A stretch of DNA of 64,000 bases from Pseudomonas ceruminis. GTDB lineage: Bacteria; Pseudomonadota; Gammaproteobacteria; Pseudomonadales; Pseudomonadaceae. Under the pieces are notes generated by a model. The model made no database searches, was not told the DNA's origin, and saw only the letters and a program-made list of their open reading frames with translations. Shown here piece by piece: positions 36,719 to 45,899 of this stretch; within the stretch, counting starts at the first letter, position 1; each line of letters opens with the position of its first letter. The stretch lies in assembly GCF_021602025.1 (NCBI RefSeq), contig NZ_BQHW01000014.1, positions 1-64,000 of the forward strand. The letters run 5' to 3'. A program made the position numbers and the translations under genes.

Positions 36719-37948
36719 ATGAGCAAGACTTCTCTCGACAAGAGCAAGATCAGGTTCCTTCTTCTTGAAGGTGTGCACCAGAATGCGGTCGATACCCTCA
36801 AGGCCGCTGGGTACACCAACATCGAGTACCTCACTGGCTCACTGCCGGAAGCAGAACTCAAGGAAAAGATCGCTGATGCCCACTTCATCGGCATCCGTTC
36901 GCGTACCCAACTGACCGAAGAGATCTTCGACTGCGCCAAGAAACTGGTCGCCGTCGGCTGCTTCTGCATCGGCACCAACCAGGTCGACCTCGAAGCGGCC
37001 CGCGAGCGCGGCATCGCGGTGTTCAACGCGCCGTACTCCAACACCCGTTCGGTCGCCGAGCTGGTACTGGCCGAGGCCATCCTGCTACTGCGCGGCATCC
37101 CCGAGAAAAACGCCTCCTGCCACCGTGGCGGCTGGATCAAGAGCGCGGCCAACTCCTTCGAGATCCGTGGCAAGAAGCTGGGCATCGTCGGCTACGGCTC
37201 GATCGGTACCCAACTGTCGGTCCTGGCCGAGAGCCTGGGCATGCAGGTGTACTTCTTCGACCCGCTGACCAAGCTGCCACTGGGCAATGCCGTGCAGGTC
37301 ACCAGCCTGAACGAACTGCTGGGCCTGGCCGACATCGTCTCGCTGCACGTCCCTGAGCTGCCGTCCACCCAGTGGATGATCGGCGAGAAGGAAATCCGTG
37401 CGATGAAGAAAGGCGCGATCCTGATCAACGCTGCCCGTGGCACCGTCGTCGAACTGGACCACCTGGCCGCTGCGATCAAGGACAAGCACCTGATCGGCGC
37501 CGCCATCGACGTATTCCCCGTCGAGCCGCGCTCCAACGACGAAGAGTTCGAAAGCCCGCTGCGCGGCCTGGACAACGTGATCCTGACCCCGCACATCGGC
37601 GGTTCCACCGCCGAAGCCCAGGCCAACATCGGCCTGGAAGTGGCCGAGAAGCTGGTCAAGTACAGCGACAACGGTACCTCGGTGTCGTCGGTCAACTTCC
37701 CGGAAGTCGCCCTGCCGGCACACCCGGGCAAGCACCGCCTGCTGCACATCCACGAAAACATTCCGGGCGTGCTCAGCGAGATCAACAAGGTCTTCGCCGA
37801 AAACGGTATCAACATCTCGGGCCAGTTCCTGCAGACCAACGAGAAAGTCGGCTACGTGGTCATCGACGTCGATGCCGAGTACTCCGACCTGGCGCAAGAG
37901 AAGCTGCAGCACGTCAAGGGCACCATCCGCTCGCGCGTACTGTTCTGA
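36719..37948 (+). CDS. serA: D-3-phosphoglycerate dehydrogenase
   Basis: SerA oxidises 3-phosphoglycerate in the first committed step of serine synthesis and can also reduce 2-oxoglutarate. The 409-residue enzyme has the NAD loop KLGIVGYGSIGTQLSVLAE near residue 156, the catalytic region NAARGTVVELDHL and LTPHIGGSTAEAQ, and a C-terminal ACT domain (from about residue 338, IHENIPGVLSEINKVF) for serine control. It is divergent from the FAD dehydrogenase gene. Confidence 0.97.
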   Translation: MSKTSLDKSKIRFLLLEGVHQNAVDTLKAAGYTNIEYLTGSLPEAELKEKIADAHFIGIRSRTQLTEEIFDCAKKLVAVGCFCIGTNQVDLEAARERGIAVFNAPYSNTRSVAELVLAEAILLLRGIPEKNASCHRGGWIKSAANSFEIRGKKLGIVGYGSIGTQLSVLAESLGMQVYFFDPLTKLPLGNAVQVTSLNELLGLADIVSLHVPELPSTQWMIGEKEIRAMKKGAILINAARGTVVELDHLAAAIKDKHLIGAAIDVFPVEPRSNDEEFESPLRGLDNVILTPHIGGSTAEAQANIGLEVAEKLVKYSDNGTSVSSVNFPEVALPAHPGKHRLLHIHENIPGVLSEINKVFAENGINISGQFLQTNEKVGYVVIDVDAEYSDLAQEKLQHVKGTIRSRVLF

Positions 37949-37964
37949 GCGTGATCGCTGAATG

Positions 37965-37996
37965 AAAAGGGAGGCCCTGGTGGCCTCCCTTTTCGT
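37965..37996 (+). terminator. Rho-independent terminator after serA
   Basis: AAAAGGGAGGCC (37965-37976) and GGCCTCCCTTTT (37982-37993) form a 12-bp stem with a 5-base loop and a T-rich end, 17 bp after the serA stop. Confidence 0.85.
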
Positions 37997-38048
37997 TTGC
38001 CAACTCCAAAGGTGGATCTTCGCAGGCAACCTGCGAAGCAACCGAGCC

Positions 38049-38525
38049 CTATTTCACCTCAACGGTGATCTTCTTCGATTCAACGCTCGGCTTGAACGGC
38101 ACGTGGTACTGGTCGCCCAGCACCAGCTGCAAAGTATGCTTGCCCGGCGTCAGGGTCAGGGTGGCTTCGGTCTGTGCCTTGCCGAAGTGCAGGACTTGCG
38201 GGCCGGCAGGCAGCGGTGCGTTGTTCTCTGGCATCAGGCTGGTGGGCAGCGGCTGGTCGGCAACAGGCTCTTGATCCACATCCACCAGCAGGTGGTGATG
38301 GCCTGTGTGCGGGGTCTGGTCGCCGGCGGGCTTGAGCGCCATGCCCTCGATACCGAACTTGACGGTGAAGGTCTTGTCGACCGTGGCACCGTCGGCGGGG
38401 GAAACGATGAAGACCTTGGCATCCTTGGGCGGCTGCTGGCTCTTGAGGGCATCCGCAGCACTGGCCAGCACCGACGCTCCCATCAGCACACCGGCAATGG
38501 CAGCACGCGAAAATAGGCTATTCAT
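38049..38525 (-). CDS. DUF4399-family periplasmic protein
   Basis: The 158-residue product has a signal peptide (MNSLFSRAAIAGVLMGASVL ending near ASA) and the family core with KVFIVSPADGATVDKTFTVKFG, GHHHLLVDVD and the C-terminal HTLQLVLGDQYHVPF. The His-rich GHHH motif could bind metal. Function is unknown. It is oriented against serA and separated from it by the terminator. Confidence 0.85.
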   Translation of the reverse strand: MNSLFSRAAIAGVLMGASVLASAADALKSQQPPKDAKVFIVSPADGATVDKTFTVKFGIEGMALKPAGDQTPHTGHHHLLVDVDQEPVADQPLPTSLMPENNAPLPAGPQVLHFGKAQTEATLTLTPGKHTLQLVLGDQYHVPFKPSVESKKITVEVK

Positions 38526-38724
38526 TCACTTCTCCTGTGATTCACTTAAAGACCGCAACCGGTAAACGAACGGCGGCGGTACTTCACCATAGCCCACAAA
38601 GAGAAATATTTCAGTTAGGGTTAAACCTCGCCAAGGCTTGAAGGTCATAGGCTGCGCCCGACCGTGACGAAGGAACAAAGTCGCGGCGGAAGTTATTCAT
38701 TTGCCAAAGAAAAAGGGGCATCAC

Positions 38725-39213
38725 ATGCGTTCGACCATAGGCGTACTGCTGGCAGTACTGATCACTCCATTGGCTCAAGCCGAGCTGATAGACGAAATCG
38801 CCGACCGGGGCGAACTGCGCATTGCCGTTCAGGCCGACAACTCACCGTACGCCTTCAAGGAAAACGACCATCTGACCGGGTTCGAAATTGAGTTCGGCCA
38901 GGAACTGGCCAAGGAGTTGGACCTGCGTGCCGAATTCATCGAAACAGCGGCCGCAGACGCGCTGCCAGGCGTACAGAGCGGCACCTACGACATCACCCTG
39001 ACCCCTGCGGACGACGCGCCGAAGGCTGATACGCCGTTCGATCTCAGCCAGCCGTTCGGTGAGAAGAAACTGGTGATCCCGTTCCAGAAGGGCAACCCGG
39101 CGTTCGAAAGCGCAGTGAACAATGCGCTGCAACGGCTCAAGGACAGCGGGCGCACCGCTGAACTTGAGCAAAAGTGGTTCAGAGGCGCGCAGGAGACGGC
39201 TGCCGAGCAGTAG
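38725..39213 (+). CDS. Short periplasmic solute-binding (SBP_bac_3) protein
   Basis: The 162-residue protein has a signal peptide ending at AQA and the start of family 3 binding proteins (GELRIAVQADNSPYAFKEN, then LTGFEIEFGQELAKEL). After SGTYDITLTPADDAPKADTPFDLSQPFGEKKLVIPF it jumps to the C-terminal helix NALQRLKDSGRTAELEQKWF. Typical members have 240-270 residues, so most of the second lobe is absent. ATG 38725 is used. No transporter genes are adjacent. Confidence 0.78.
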   Translation: MRSTIGVLLAVLITPLAQAELIDEIADRGELRIAVQADNSPYAFKENDHLTGFEIEFGQELAKELDLRAEFIETAAADALPGVQSGTYDITLTPADDAPKADTPFDLSQPFGEKKLVIPFQKGNPAFESAVNNALQRLKDSGRTAELEQKWFRGAQETAAEQ

Positions 39214-39265
39214 TACCGATTGGCGCGCTTTGCGGGTTAGCGGTGGGGCCGGGGCCGGCGCAGCA

Positions 39266-39775
39266 TCAGGCTGAAAAACCAGCCAACGCCTGCTCCGCCT
39301 CTTCCAGCTCCAGCTCGCTGAACACCAGCACCCCTTCGCGCCGCAGCAACGCGGTGGTCACCCCTTCCCCCGGCACCTTTACCCCGGAAAAGGTGCCATC
39401 GTAAGTCAGTCGGTTGCCACACGACGGGCTGCCGGCCTTGAGCACCGCCACCCGAATGCCATGGCGGCGCACCAGTGCCAACGCCAAGTTGGCCCCGGCA
39501 AGAAACGCCGCACTGACATCCTCACCCATCACCGTCAGCACCTGCGCCGCGCCATCAAGCACCTCGCCACCCTGACCACCCGGGATCTCTGCGGCCGGAC
39601 GCGGTGTCGGCAAGCCACCGGCCACTTCAGGGCATAGCGGCACGACACGCCCCTCAGCCTGCCAATGCCGCAAACGGTCAGGGTGCCCGCTGGCGCGTCC
39701 GTCATAACGCACCGGCTGGCCCAACAGGCAGGCGCTGACCAGCACCTTCGGCAGTTCAGAACAGGTCATTGCCAC
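39266..39775 (-). CDS. DUF523 family protein
   Basis: The 169-residue protein has the DUF523 marks: VSACLLGQPVRYDG at the start, PLCPEVAGGLPTPRPAAEI near residue 47, and AVLKAGSPSCGN near 110 with conserved cysteines. Function is unknown. Its start overlaps the end of the oxygenase gene by about 20 bp, suggesting a shared transcript. Confidence 0.88.
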   Translation of the reverse strand: MAMTCSELPKVLVSACLLGQPVRYDGRASGHPDRLRHWQAEGRVVPLCPEVAGGLPTPRPAAEIPGGQGGEVLDGAAQVLTVMGEDVSAAFLAGANLALALVRRHGIRVAVLKAGSPSCGNRLTYDGTFSGVKVPGEGVTTALLRREGVLVFSELELEEAEQALAGFSA

Positions 39776-40391
39776 GCCGCCGAAACCAGCCAGTCAGGGA
39801 CAACCGCTCGCGCCCGGCCGGCAACACTTCATGAGGGACCTCTGCGGACAGGAACACCACCAGGCAGCCTGCCACCGGCTGCACGTCGTGCTCAGTATCG
39901 TTTTTCAGGAACATGCGCAACTGCCCTCCATCCTGCGGCTGCCATTCTTCGTTGAGGTAAAGCACTGCCGAAACCATCCGCCGGTCATCGTCACGAAAGC
40001 GGTCCAGGTGCCGGCGATAGAACGCCCCCGGCGGGTACAGGGCGAAATGGCATTCGAAGTCTTCCAGGCCCAGAAACAGACCCTGGTTGATGGCCAGGCG
40101 TAACTGATCCATGGCGTGTAGATAGTCGTCGCAGGCCTGAGCCTGGCCCGGATCGATCCACTGGATCTGGTCGCCACGGATCGCCTCGCGCACCTCCTGG
40201 GCAACACCGCGCCCAACCCCGGCGGGGTTGAGCTGGCCTTCGGCATCGCGGCGCCGACACTCGGCCGCCAGTGCGCGCACCAGTTCAGCAGGCAGAAAAA
40301 AAGCCTGCTGCGACCAGCCACGCAGGGCCAAGTCGTCGACGACGGCAGAAAGCATCGGGTTTTCAGGGGATATGTGCATGGCGCGCATCAT
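39756..40391 (-). CDS. 2OG-Fe(II) oxygenase
   Basis: The product has the double-stranded beta-helix of prolyl 4-hydroxylase-like enzymes. Iron ligands are in YRRHLDRFRDD (H-x-D) near residue 135 and in VPHEVLPAGRERLSLTGWF near residue 195, where the arginine would hold 2-oxoglutarate. Substrate is unknown; protein hydroxylation is typical. Several in-frame ATGs lie at the start; 40391 has AAGG at suitable spacing, but 40379 (MHISPENP) is also plausible. Confidence 0.85.
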   Translation of the reverse strand: MMRAMHISPENPMLSAVVDDLALRGWSQQAFFLPAELVRALAAECRRRDAEGQLNPAGVGRGVAQEVREAIRGDQIQWIDPGQAQACDDYLHAMDQLRLAINQGLFLGLEDFECHFALYPPGAFYRRHLDRFRDDDRRMVSAVLYLNEEWQPQDGGQLRMFLKNDTEHDVQPVAGCLVVFLSAEVPHEVLPAGRERLSLTGWFRRRGNDLF

Positions 40392-40501
40392 ATCCATTAG
40401 CCTTGCACTCGCACAGCGCCACTTGGCCGAGAAACACGCGGATATCTCGACAAACCAGCGCCGAGCCAAGGACAATAGCCCCCTGCCGACAGGAGTCCTG
40501 A

Positions 40502-41254
40502 ATGCGCCGTCTGTTTTCCCTGCTTCTGCTGATGATCTGCACCATGCCTGTCTGGGCAGACAGCCTTGATCAACTGTACAAGGCCGCCGGCTGGCCCGAC
40601 CAGCGCGCCCATTTCAACGATGCCGTGAGCGCTGCCCAACAGCGCTACCGCAACAGCCTGCCGCCTGCGGTTTATCAGGCGCTGGTCAACAACAGCAATC
40701 AGCGCTTCCAGGCCCAGGCCATGGACCGCCGTGCCCAGGCGCAACTGCGCAGCGCGCTGCCCAACCCGGCGCCGGCGCTGGCGTTCTTCCAATCGCCGCT
40801 GGGCCGCAAGATCGTCGCTGCCGAACTGCTGGCCACACGCAAGGACCAGTTGGCAAAGAACGCCAAAGGCCTGCCGAAAATACAGGCCAGCGATAACCGC
40901 CTGCTGATCGTCGGCCACTTGGCCCAGGCCCTGCCGGCCCGGGAAGCCGGCGCCGAGGTCAGCCTGGCGATTGCCGGGGTGGCGGCCGACAGCCTCAGCT
41001 CGATGATCCCCGGGTTATTCGGCGGCGGCCAGGCCCAGGGCCTGCTCGACGGCCAGCGCCAGCGGTTGATGAACCAGATTGGCGAAGACCTCAACAACAC
41101 CTTGCTGTACGTCTACCGCGACCTGTCCGATGCCGAGCTCGAAGAATTCGCCACCTTCGCCGAATCGCCGGAAGGCAAGGCGTATTACCAGGCCGCCGTG
41201 GCGGCCGTGCGCGCCGGGTTGGCGGTCGGCCAGAGCGGCGCAGACCTCAAGTGA
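40502..41254 (+). CDS. DUF2059-domain periplasmic protein
   Basis: The 250-residue product has a signal peptide (MRRLFSLLLLMICTMPVWA). The mature part is helical, with the DUF2059-type C-terminus DLSDAELEEFATFAESPEGKAYYQAAVAA. A similar FFQSPLGRKI occurs in the first half, so the domain may be duplicated. Function is unknown. An AGGAG site lies upstream of the ATG. It is divergent from the oxygenase gene. Confidence 0.82.
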   Translation: MRRLFSLLLLMICTMPVWADSLDQLYKAAGWPDQRAHFNDAVSAAQQRYRNSLPPAVYQALVNNSNQRFQAQAMDRRAQAQLRSALPNPAPALAFFQSPLGRKIVAAELLATRKDQLAKNAKGLPKIQASDNRLLIVGHLAQALPAREAGAEVSLAIAGVAADSLSSMIPGLFGGGQAQGLLDGQRQRLMNQIGEDLNNTLLYVYRDLSDAELEEFATFAESPEGKAYYQAAVAAVRAGLAVGQSGADLK

Positions 41255-42190
41255 TCAGCGCAATCGCTGGTCGATGAAGTCGAAATAGCGCTGCCGAATA
41301 CCCGGTAGTTCGTTGGCCAGGTGGTGGCGGGCGTCAGGTAGCAGGAGTATCTGCGGCTCGCTGAACTTGGCCTTGAGCACCTTGAGGTTGTAAGGCCAAT
41401 CCACCGTGCCATCCGCCTCGCCCTGCACGATCAGCGGCCGGCGTGTACTGCACGGCGCAGCCTCGATACGTTTGACCCAGGCCATCAGCGCACCGACCCA
41501 GGCCGTCGGCAGGCGCCGCGGTTGCAGCGGATCGGCTTCCAGGAACGGCAGGAAGGCAGGGTCGTTGGTGTTTTCACTGAATCGCCGTTCGATGCCATTG
41601 ACGAAATGGCGCAGCACTCGATAGCTGAACTTCGACCACAACCAGGCGCGGGGGCGCACCAGCGGTGCCAGCAGGATCACCTGGCCGTCGACCGGGCTCT
41701 GCGCCCCGCGATGCAGTAGGTGATCGACAGCGATAGCACCACCGGTACTCTGCCCACACAGATGCCACGGGCGTGGCAGGTCAAGGCCACGTGCCTGCTC
41801 GAACAGGGCATCGAGTACCTGCTGGTACAGCGCGAAATCACGGATACTGGCGCGCTCGCCGCTGGACAGGCCATGGCCGGGCAGGTCACAGCTGATGACC
41901 GCATAGCCCAGCTTGAGCGCCCATTCGATCACATGCCGATACAAGCCCATGTGGTCGTAGTAGCCGTGCAGCACAAACAAGGTCGCAACGGGCCGCTCAG
42001 GCAGCCAGACCTGCCCCACCAGGTCAAAGCCAGCCGCCTGGAAGCCGCCGAGCCAGCTGTGTGACGACAGGGCCAGGCCATAGAAGCGCTGGTAGTCTTG
42101 CGCCTGTGCAGACAAGGGCTGGCGGGCGCCAAGGGGCGCGAGGCTGGCGCGTAGGCGGTCGGGGTGAAAAGCAGCAGGCATCAGGTACAT
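41255..42190 (-). CDS. Alpha/beta hydrolase (serine aminopeptidase S33/lysophospholipase-like)
   Basis: The product of about 311 residues has the oxyanion region VLHGYYDHMGLYRHVIE, DLPGHGLSSGERASI, and the nucleophile elbow CGQSTGG near residue 145, with a late Asp in VQGEADGTVDWPYN and His in PDARHHLANE. This plan matches monoacylglycerol lipase or lysophospholipase-like enzymes. ATG 42190 or 42181 is preferred to the longer frame. Substrate is unknown. Confidence 0.85.
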   Translation of the reverse strand: MYLMPAAFHPDRLRASLAPLGARQPLSAQAQDYQRFYGLALSSHSWLGGFQAAGFDLVGQVWLPERPVATLFVLHGYYDHMGLYRHVIEWALKLGYAVISCDLPGHGLSSGERASIRDFALYQQVLDALFEQARGLDLPRPWHLCGQSTGGAIAVDHLLHRGAQSPVDGQVILLAPLVRPRAWLWSKFSYRVLRHFVNGIERRFSENTNDPAFLPFLEADPLQPRRLPTAWVGALMAWVKRIEAAPCSTRRPLIVQGEADGTVDWPYNLKVLKAKFSEPQILLLPDARHHLANELPGIRQRYFDFIDQRLR

Positions 42191-42306
42191 CCAAAGCGGA
42201 GCGAGTATTGATCTGGGATATTCAGCTCTTGGCACCATCGTGGCAAGCTTGAGTACTTTCTTGCCTGGAACCGGCGATCAGGCCAGCCAATCAACAGCGG
42301 GTTTTC

Positions 42307-42873
42307 ATGCAGAAACCAATCAAACGGATACTCATGGCGACTGCGGCGCTGCTGTGTGCCGCCGTACTCTGGTGGGCCTACGCCGGCTTCCAGTCCCGCT
42401 ACCTGCGCCCGTTCGACAACCAGACCACCCTGTTCGACGGTAGCCAACTGCGCCTGCCCGCCGCCCTCGCCGGCCCAGGCCCGATCCGCGTGGTGCACTT
42501 CTGGGACCCAGCCTGCCCGTGCAACGTGGGCAACCAGCAGCACCTGGGCGAGCTGGTCAGCCACTTCGCAGGCGAAGGGGTAACCTTCCACGTCGTGCAA
42601 AAGCCCGGCAGCCATGGGCAACTGCCCGCCAACCTGAGCAGCCTGCAGCCCATCGCTGACCTGCCTGGCAGCGCATACCTGCCCGCCTCCCCCGCCGTGG
42701 CGATCTGGGACCGCCAGGGCCACCTCGCCTACTTCGGCCCCTACAGCGAAGGTGCGGTGTGCAATGCCAGCAACAGCTTCGTCGAGCCAATCCTCAGGGC
42801 GCTGCTCGACGGCCGTCGGGTCACCGCATCCAACACCTTGGCGGTGGGCTGCTATTGCCCCTGGACCGACTGA
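42307..42873 (+). CDS. Thioredoxin-like membrane-anchored protein (DUF6436-like)
   Basis: The 188-residue protein has an N-terminal membrane anchor (about residues 8-26) and a thioredoxin-like domain whose strand VVHFWDPACPCNVGNQQHL holds a C-P-C-N motif instead of CXXC. SPAVAIWDRQGHLAYFGPYS contains a typical cis-Pro strand. Two further cysteines close the C-terminus (CYCPW). A periplasmic redox role is inferred from fold only. Confidence 0.75.
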   Translation: MQKPIKRILMATAALLCAAVLWWAYAGFQSRYLRPFDNQTTLFDGSQLRLPAALAGPGPIRVVHFWDPACPCNVGNQQHLGELVSHFAGEGVTFHVVQKPGSHGQLPANLSSLQPIADLPGSAYLPASPAVAIWDRQGHLAYFGPYSEGAVCNASNSFVEPILRALLDGRRVTASNTLAVGCYCPWTD

Positions 42874-43418
42874 CGCACCCGCGCCGGATTACCCACCACC
42901 ACCGCGCCCGCCGGCACATCGCGGGTCACCACACTGCCCGCGCCGACCACAGCGTTATCGCCAATGGTCACCCCCGGCAGGACGATCGCCGCCCCACCTA
43001 TCCACACGTTGTTGCCGATGGTGACCGGTCGCCCACTTTCCAGCCCGGTACGCCGGACCTCTGGGTCGAGCGGATGGTCGGCGGTATAGATTTGCACCGC
43101 CGGACCAATCTGGCAGTCGTCGCCGATGTGTACCGGCAATACGTCGAGGATCACGCAGTTGAAATTCATGAACGTATTGCGGCCGACGCGGATGTTGTAG
43201 CCGTAGTCGCAATAGAACGGCGGGCGGATCACCGTGCCTTCGCCGACATGCCCGAAGTGCTCGGCGAGCAAGCCGTTGCGCGCCTCGTTGAGCAGCTCGA
43301 AGCTGGTGTTGTAGCGCTGCATCCAGTGCTTGTTGGCGATCTGCTCGGCCTGCAGCTCGGGGCAGCTGGCATGGTAAAGCTGGCCGCTGAGCATTTTCTG
43401 TTTTTCGCTGAGGGACAT
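42852..43418 (-). CDS. Maltose/sugar O-acetyltransferase (hexapeptide repeat)
   Basis: The 188-residue product starts with the Maa-type N-terminal domain (MLSGQLYHASCPELQ) and continues as a left-handed beta-helix with hexapeptide repeats (VRRTGLESGRPVTIGNNVWI, then GGAAIVLPGVTIGDNAVVGA). The catalytic His is in YTADHPLD near residue 115. It would acetylate a sugar from acetyl-CoA. It converges on the thioredoxin-like gene with a 22-bp overlap. Confidence 0.9.
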   Translation of the reverse strand: MSLSEKQKMLSGQLYHASCPELQAEQIANKHWMQRYNTSFELLNEARNGLLAEHFGHVGEGTVIRPPFYCDYGYNIRVGRNTFMNFNCVILDVLPVHIGDDCQIGPAVQIYTADHPLDPEVRRTGLESGRPVTIGNNVWIGGAAIVLPGVTIGDNAVVGAGSVVTRDVPAGAVVVGNPARVRQSVQGQ

Positions 43419-43504
43419 GGAAACTCCTATCGGGGGCTATGCTCTGTTCGCGAATCCGTCGATGATCGGACCACAGTTTCCGCTCGAATGCACAAGGAGT
43501 CTCG

Positions 43505-45868
43505 ATGAAGCGCAGCCTCACCCTGCTGGCCGTGGTGGTCGCCGTGGCCGCCGGCGCCGGATACTGGTACGTGCACGGCAAACTGCCGCAGCGTGAGGGC
43601 GAGGTAGCCATCGCCGGCCTGCAGGCCCCGGTCAGCGTGCGCTATGACCGGCGCGGTGTACCGCACCTGCAGGCGCAGAACGAACAGGACCTGTACCGCG
43701 CCCTGGGCTACGTGCATGCCCAGGACCGGCTGTTCCAGATGGAAATCATGCGCCGCCTGGCCCGGGGCGAACTGGCCGAGGTGCTGGGCGACAAGTTGCT
43801 GCCAACCGATACCCTGTTCCGCAGCTTGCGCATCCGCGATCAGGCGGCACTGATGGTCCAGCGCCAGGACCGCCAGGGTCCCGCCTGGCAGGCCCTGCAA
43901 GCCTATCTGGATGGCATCAACGCCTGGCAGGCCAGCCACCCCAAGCCGCTGGAATTCGACCTCATCGGTATCACCCCCAGGCCGTTTACCGCTGAAGATA
44001 CCCTGAGTATCGCCGGTTACCTGGCCTACAGCTTCGCCGCCGCCTTTCGCACTGAGCCTGCGCTGACCTACATCCGCGATCAGCTCGGGCCCCACTACCT
44101 GACCCTTTTCGACCTCGACTGGCAGCCCGACGGCGCCCTCGGCAGGCCGCTGGCAGCTGCCGATTGGCAGAGCCTCGAAGCCCTGGCCCGCCTCAGCCAC
44201 GAGGCATTGGGCGAAGCCGGCATCCCGCAGTTCGAGGGCAGCAACGCCTGGGCCGTGGCCGGTAGCCGCACCCGCAGTGGCAAACCCCTGCTCGCTGGCG
44301 ATCCGCACATCAGCTTCGCCGTCCCGGCCGTCTGGTATGAAGCCGAACTCTCGGCCCCCGGCTTCAACCTGTATGGCTACTTCCAGGCGCTCAACCCGTT
44401 TGCGCTGCTTGGGCACAACCGCGAATTCGGCTGGAGCCTGACCATGTTCCAGAACGATGATGTCGACCTGATCGCAGAAAAGACCAACCCCGCTAACAGC
44501 GACCAGGTGATGATCGACGGCCAATGGCAAACACTGGAAAAGACCGAGCAGACAATTGCGGTCAAAGGCGAACAACCGGTCACTATCAGCCTGCGTCGTT
44601 CACCCCACGGGCCAATCGTCAACGAGGTACTCGGCGCCACCGCAGGCACCACACCCATCGCCATGTGGTGGGCGTTTCTGGAAACCGAGAACCCGATCCT
44701 GGAAGGTTTTTATCAGCTCAACCGCGCCGACACCCTGGCCAAGATGCGCGAAGCGACGGCCAAGGTGCAGGCGCCAGGGCTCAACTTTGTCTGGGCCAAC
44801 GCCCGGGGCGATATCGGATGGTGGGCAGCCGCGCAGTTACCGATCCGGCCGGCGGGGGTAAACCCGGCCTTCATCCTCGATGGCTCCAGCCCACAGGCCG
44901 ACAAACTCGGCTTCTACCCGTTCAGCGTCAACCCGCACCAAGAGAACCCGGCGAGCGGCTACATCGTCTCGGCCAATTACCAGCCGCCCGCAGCGGTGGC
45001 GATTCCGGGTTACTACAACCTGCCTGACCGTGGCCGCCAGTTGGACCGGCATCTGTCCGCACCCGAGGTGAAATGGGACACCCAGAACAGCCAGGCCCTG
45101 CAACTGGATACGGCCAGTGACTATGGTCCACGTACCCTGGCGCCGTTGCTGGGGACCTTGCGCAACATCGCCCAGGGGGATGAAGAGCAGGAGCTGGTCG
45201 AGCAACTGGCCGCCTGGCGCGGGGATTACCCACTGGATTCCACCAGCGCCACGCTGTTCAACCAATTTCTCTACGAACTGGCCTATGCCGCCTTACATGA
45301 CGAGTTGGGCGATACCTGGTTCCCGGTGTTGCTCAGCACCCGCATCATCGACGCCGCACTGCCCCGTCTGGCGGCCGACGCTCAGTCGCCATGGTGGAGC
45401 ACGCGGGGCAGTAACGAACGGACCGACCGTACCGCCATCGTGCGCATCGCCTGGCAAAAGACCCTCAAGCACCTGCGTGACACCTTCGGCAAGGACCCGG
45501 CCAGCTGGCAGTGGGGCAAGGCCCATACCCTGACCCATAACCATCCACTGGGCGTTAAAAAGCCGCTGAACCTGCTGTTCAATGTCGGGCCATTTGCCGC
45601 GCCCGGCACCCATGAGGTGCCGAACAACTTGTCGGCGAAGATCGGGCCAGCGCCGTGGCCTGTGAATTATGGGCCCTCGACCCGCCGGCTGATCGACTTT
45701 GCCGATGCCGGGCAGGCGTTGACCAGCAACCCCGTGGGCCAGAGTGGCGTGCCGTTCGACACGCACTATGCGGATCAGGCCGAGGGTTACATCGAGGGCC
45801 GGTACCAACGGGCACAAATGGGCGTCATTCCCGCCCACAGTACCCTGCGCCTGGTACCGGCGCAGTGA
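43505..45868 (+). CDS. Penicillin acylase-family Ntn hydrolase
   Basis: The 787-residue precursor has an N-terminal signal or anchor (about residues 4-22), an alpha chain with the typical DRRGVPHLQAQNEQDLYRAL and GYVHAQDRLFQME, and a beta chain that should start at the self-processing Ser246 in EG-SNAWAVAG. Members hydrolyse penicillins, cephalosporins, acyl-homoserine lactones or other amides; which one applies here is unknown. AAGGAG precedes the start. It is a single-gene unit. Confidence 0.9.
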   Translation: MKRSLTLLAVVVAVAAGAGYWYVHGKLPQREGEVAIAGLQAPVSVRYDRRGVPHLQAQNEQDLYRALGYVHAQDRLFQMEIMRRLARGELAEVLGDKLLPTDTLFRSLRIRDQAALMVQRQDRQGPAWQALQAYLDGINAWQASHPKPLEFDLIGITPRPFTAEDTLSIAGYLAYSFAAAFRTEPALTYIRDQLGPHYLTLFDLDWQPDGALGRPLAAADWQSLEALARLSHEALGEAGIPQFEGSNAWAVAGSRTRSGKPLLAGDPHISFAVPAVWYEAELSAPGFNLYGYFQALNPFALLGHNREFGWSLTMFQNDDVDLIAEKTNPANSDQVMIDGQWQTLEKTEQTIAVKGEQPVTISLRRSPHGPIVNEVLGATAGTTPIAMWWAFLETENPILEGFYQLNRADTLAKMREATAKVQAPGLNFVWANARGDIGWWAAAQLPIRPAGVNPAFILDGSSPQADKLGFYPFSVNPHQENPASGYIVSANYQPPAAVAIPGYYNLPDRGRQLDRHLSAPEVKWDTQNSQALQLDTASDYGPRTLAPLLGTLRNIAQGDEEQELVEQLAAWRGDYPLDSTSATLFNQFLYELAYAALHDELGDTWFPVLLSTRIIDAALPRLAADAQSPWWSTRGSNERTDRTAIVRIAWQKTLKHLRDTFGKDPASWQWGKAHTLTHNHPLGVKKPLNLLFNVGPFAAPGTHEVPNNLSAKIGPAPWPVNYGPSTRRLIDFADAGQALTSNPVGQSGVPFDTHYADQAEGYIEGRYQRAQMGVIPAHSTLRLVPAQ

Positions 45869-45872
45869 AGCG

Positions 45873-45896
45873 GGCCGCGTCGCGGCCCCGGTTTTA
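45873..45896 (+). terminator. Terminator after the penicillin acylase gene
   Basis: GGGCCGC and GCGGCCC form a strong stem with a 3-base loop followed by CGGTTTT, 5 bp after the stop codon. Confidence 0.65.
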
Positions 45897-45899
45897 CGC

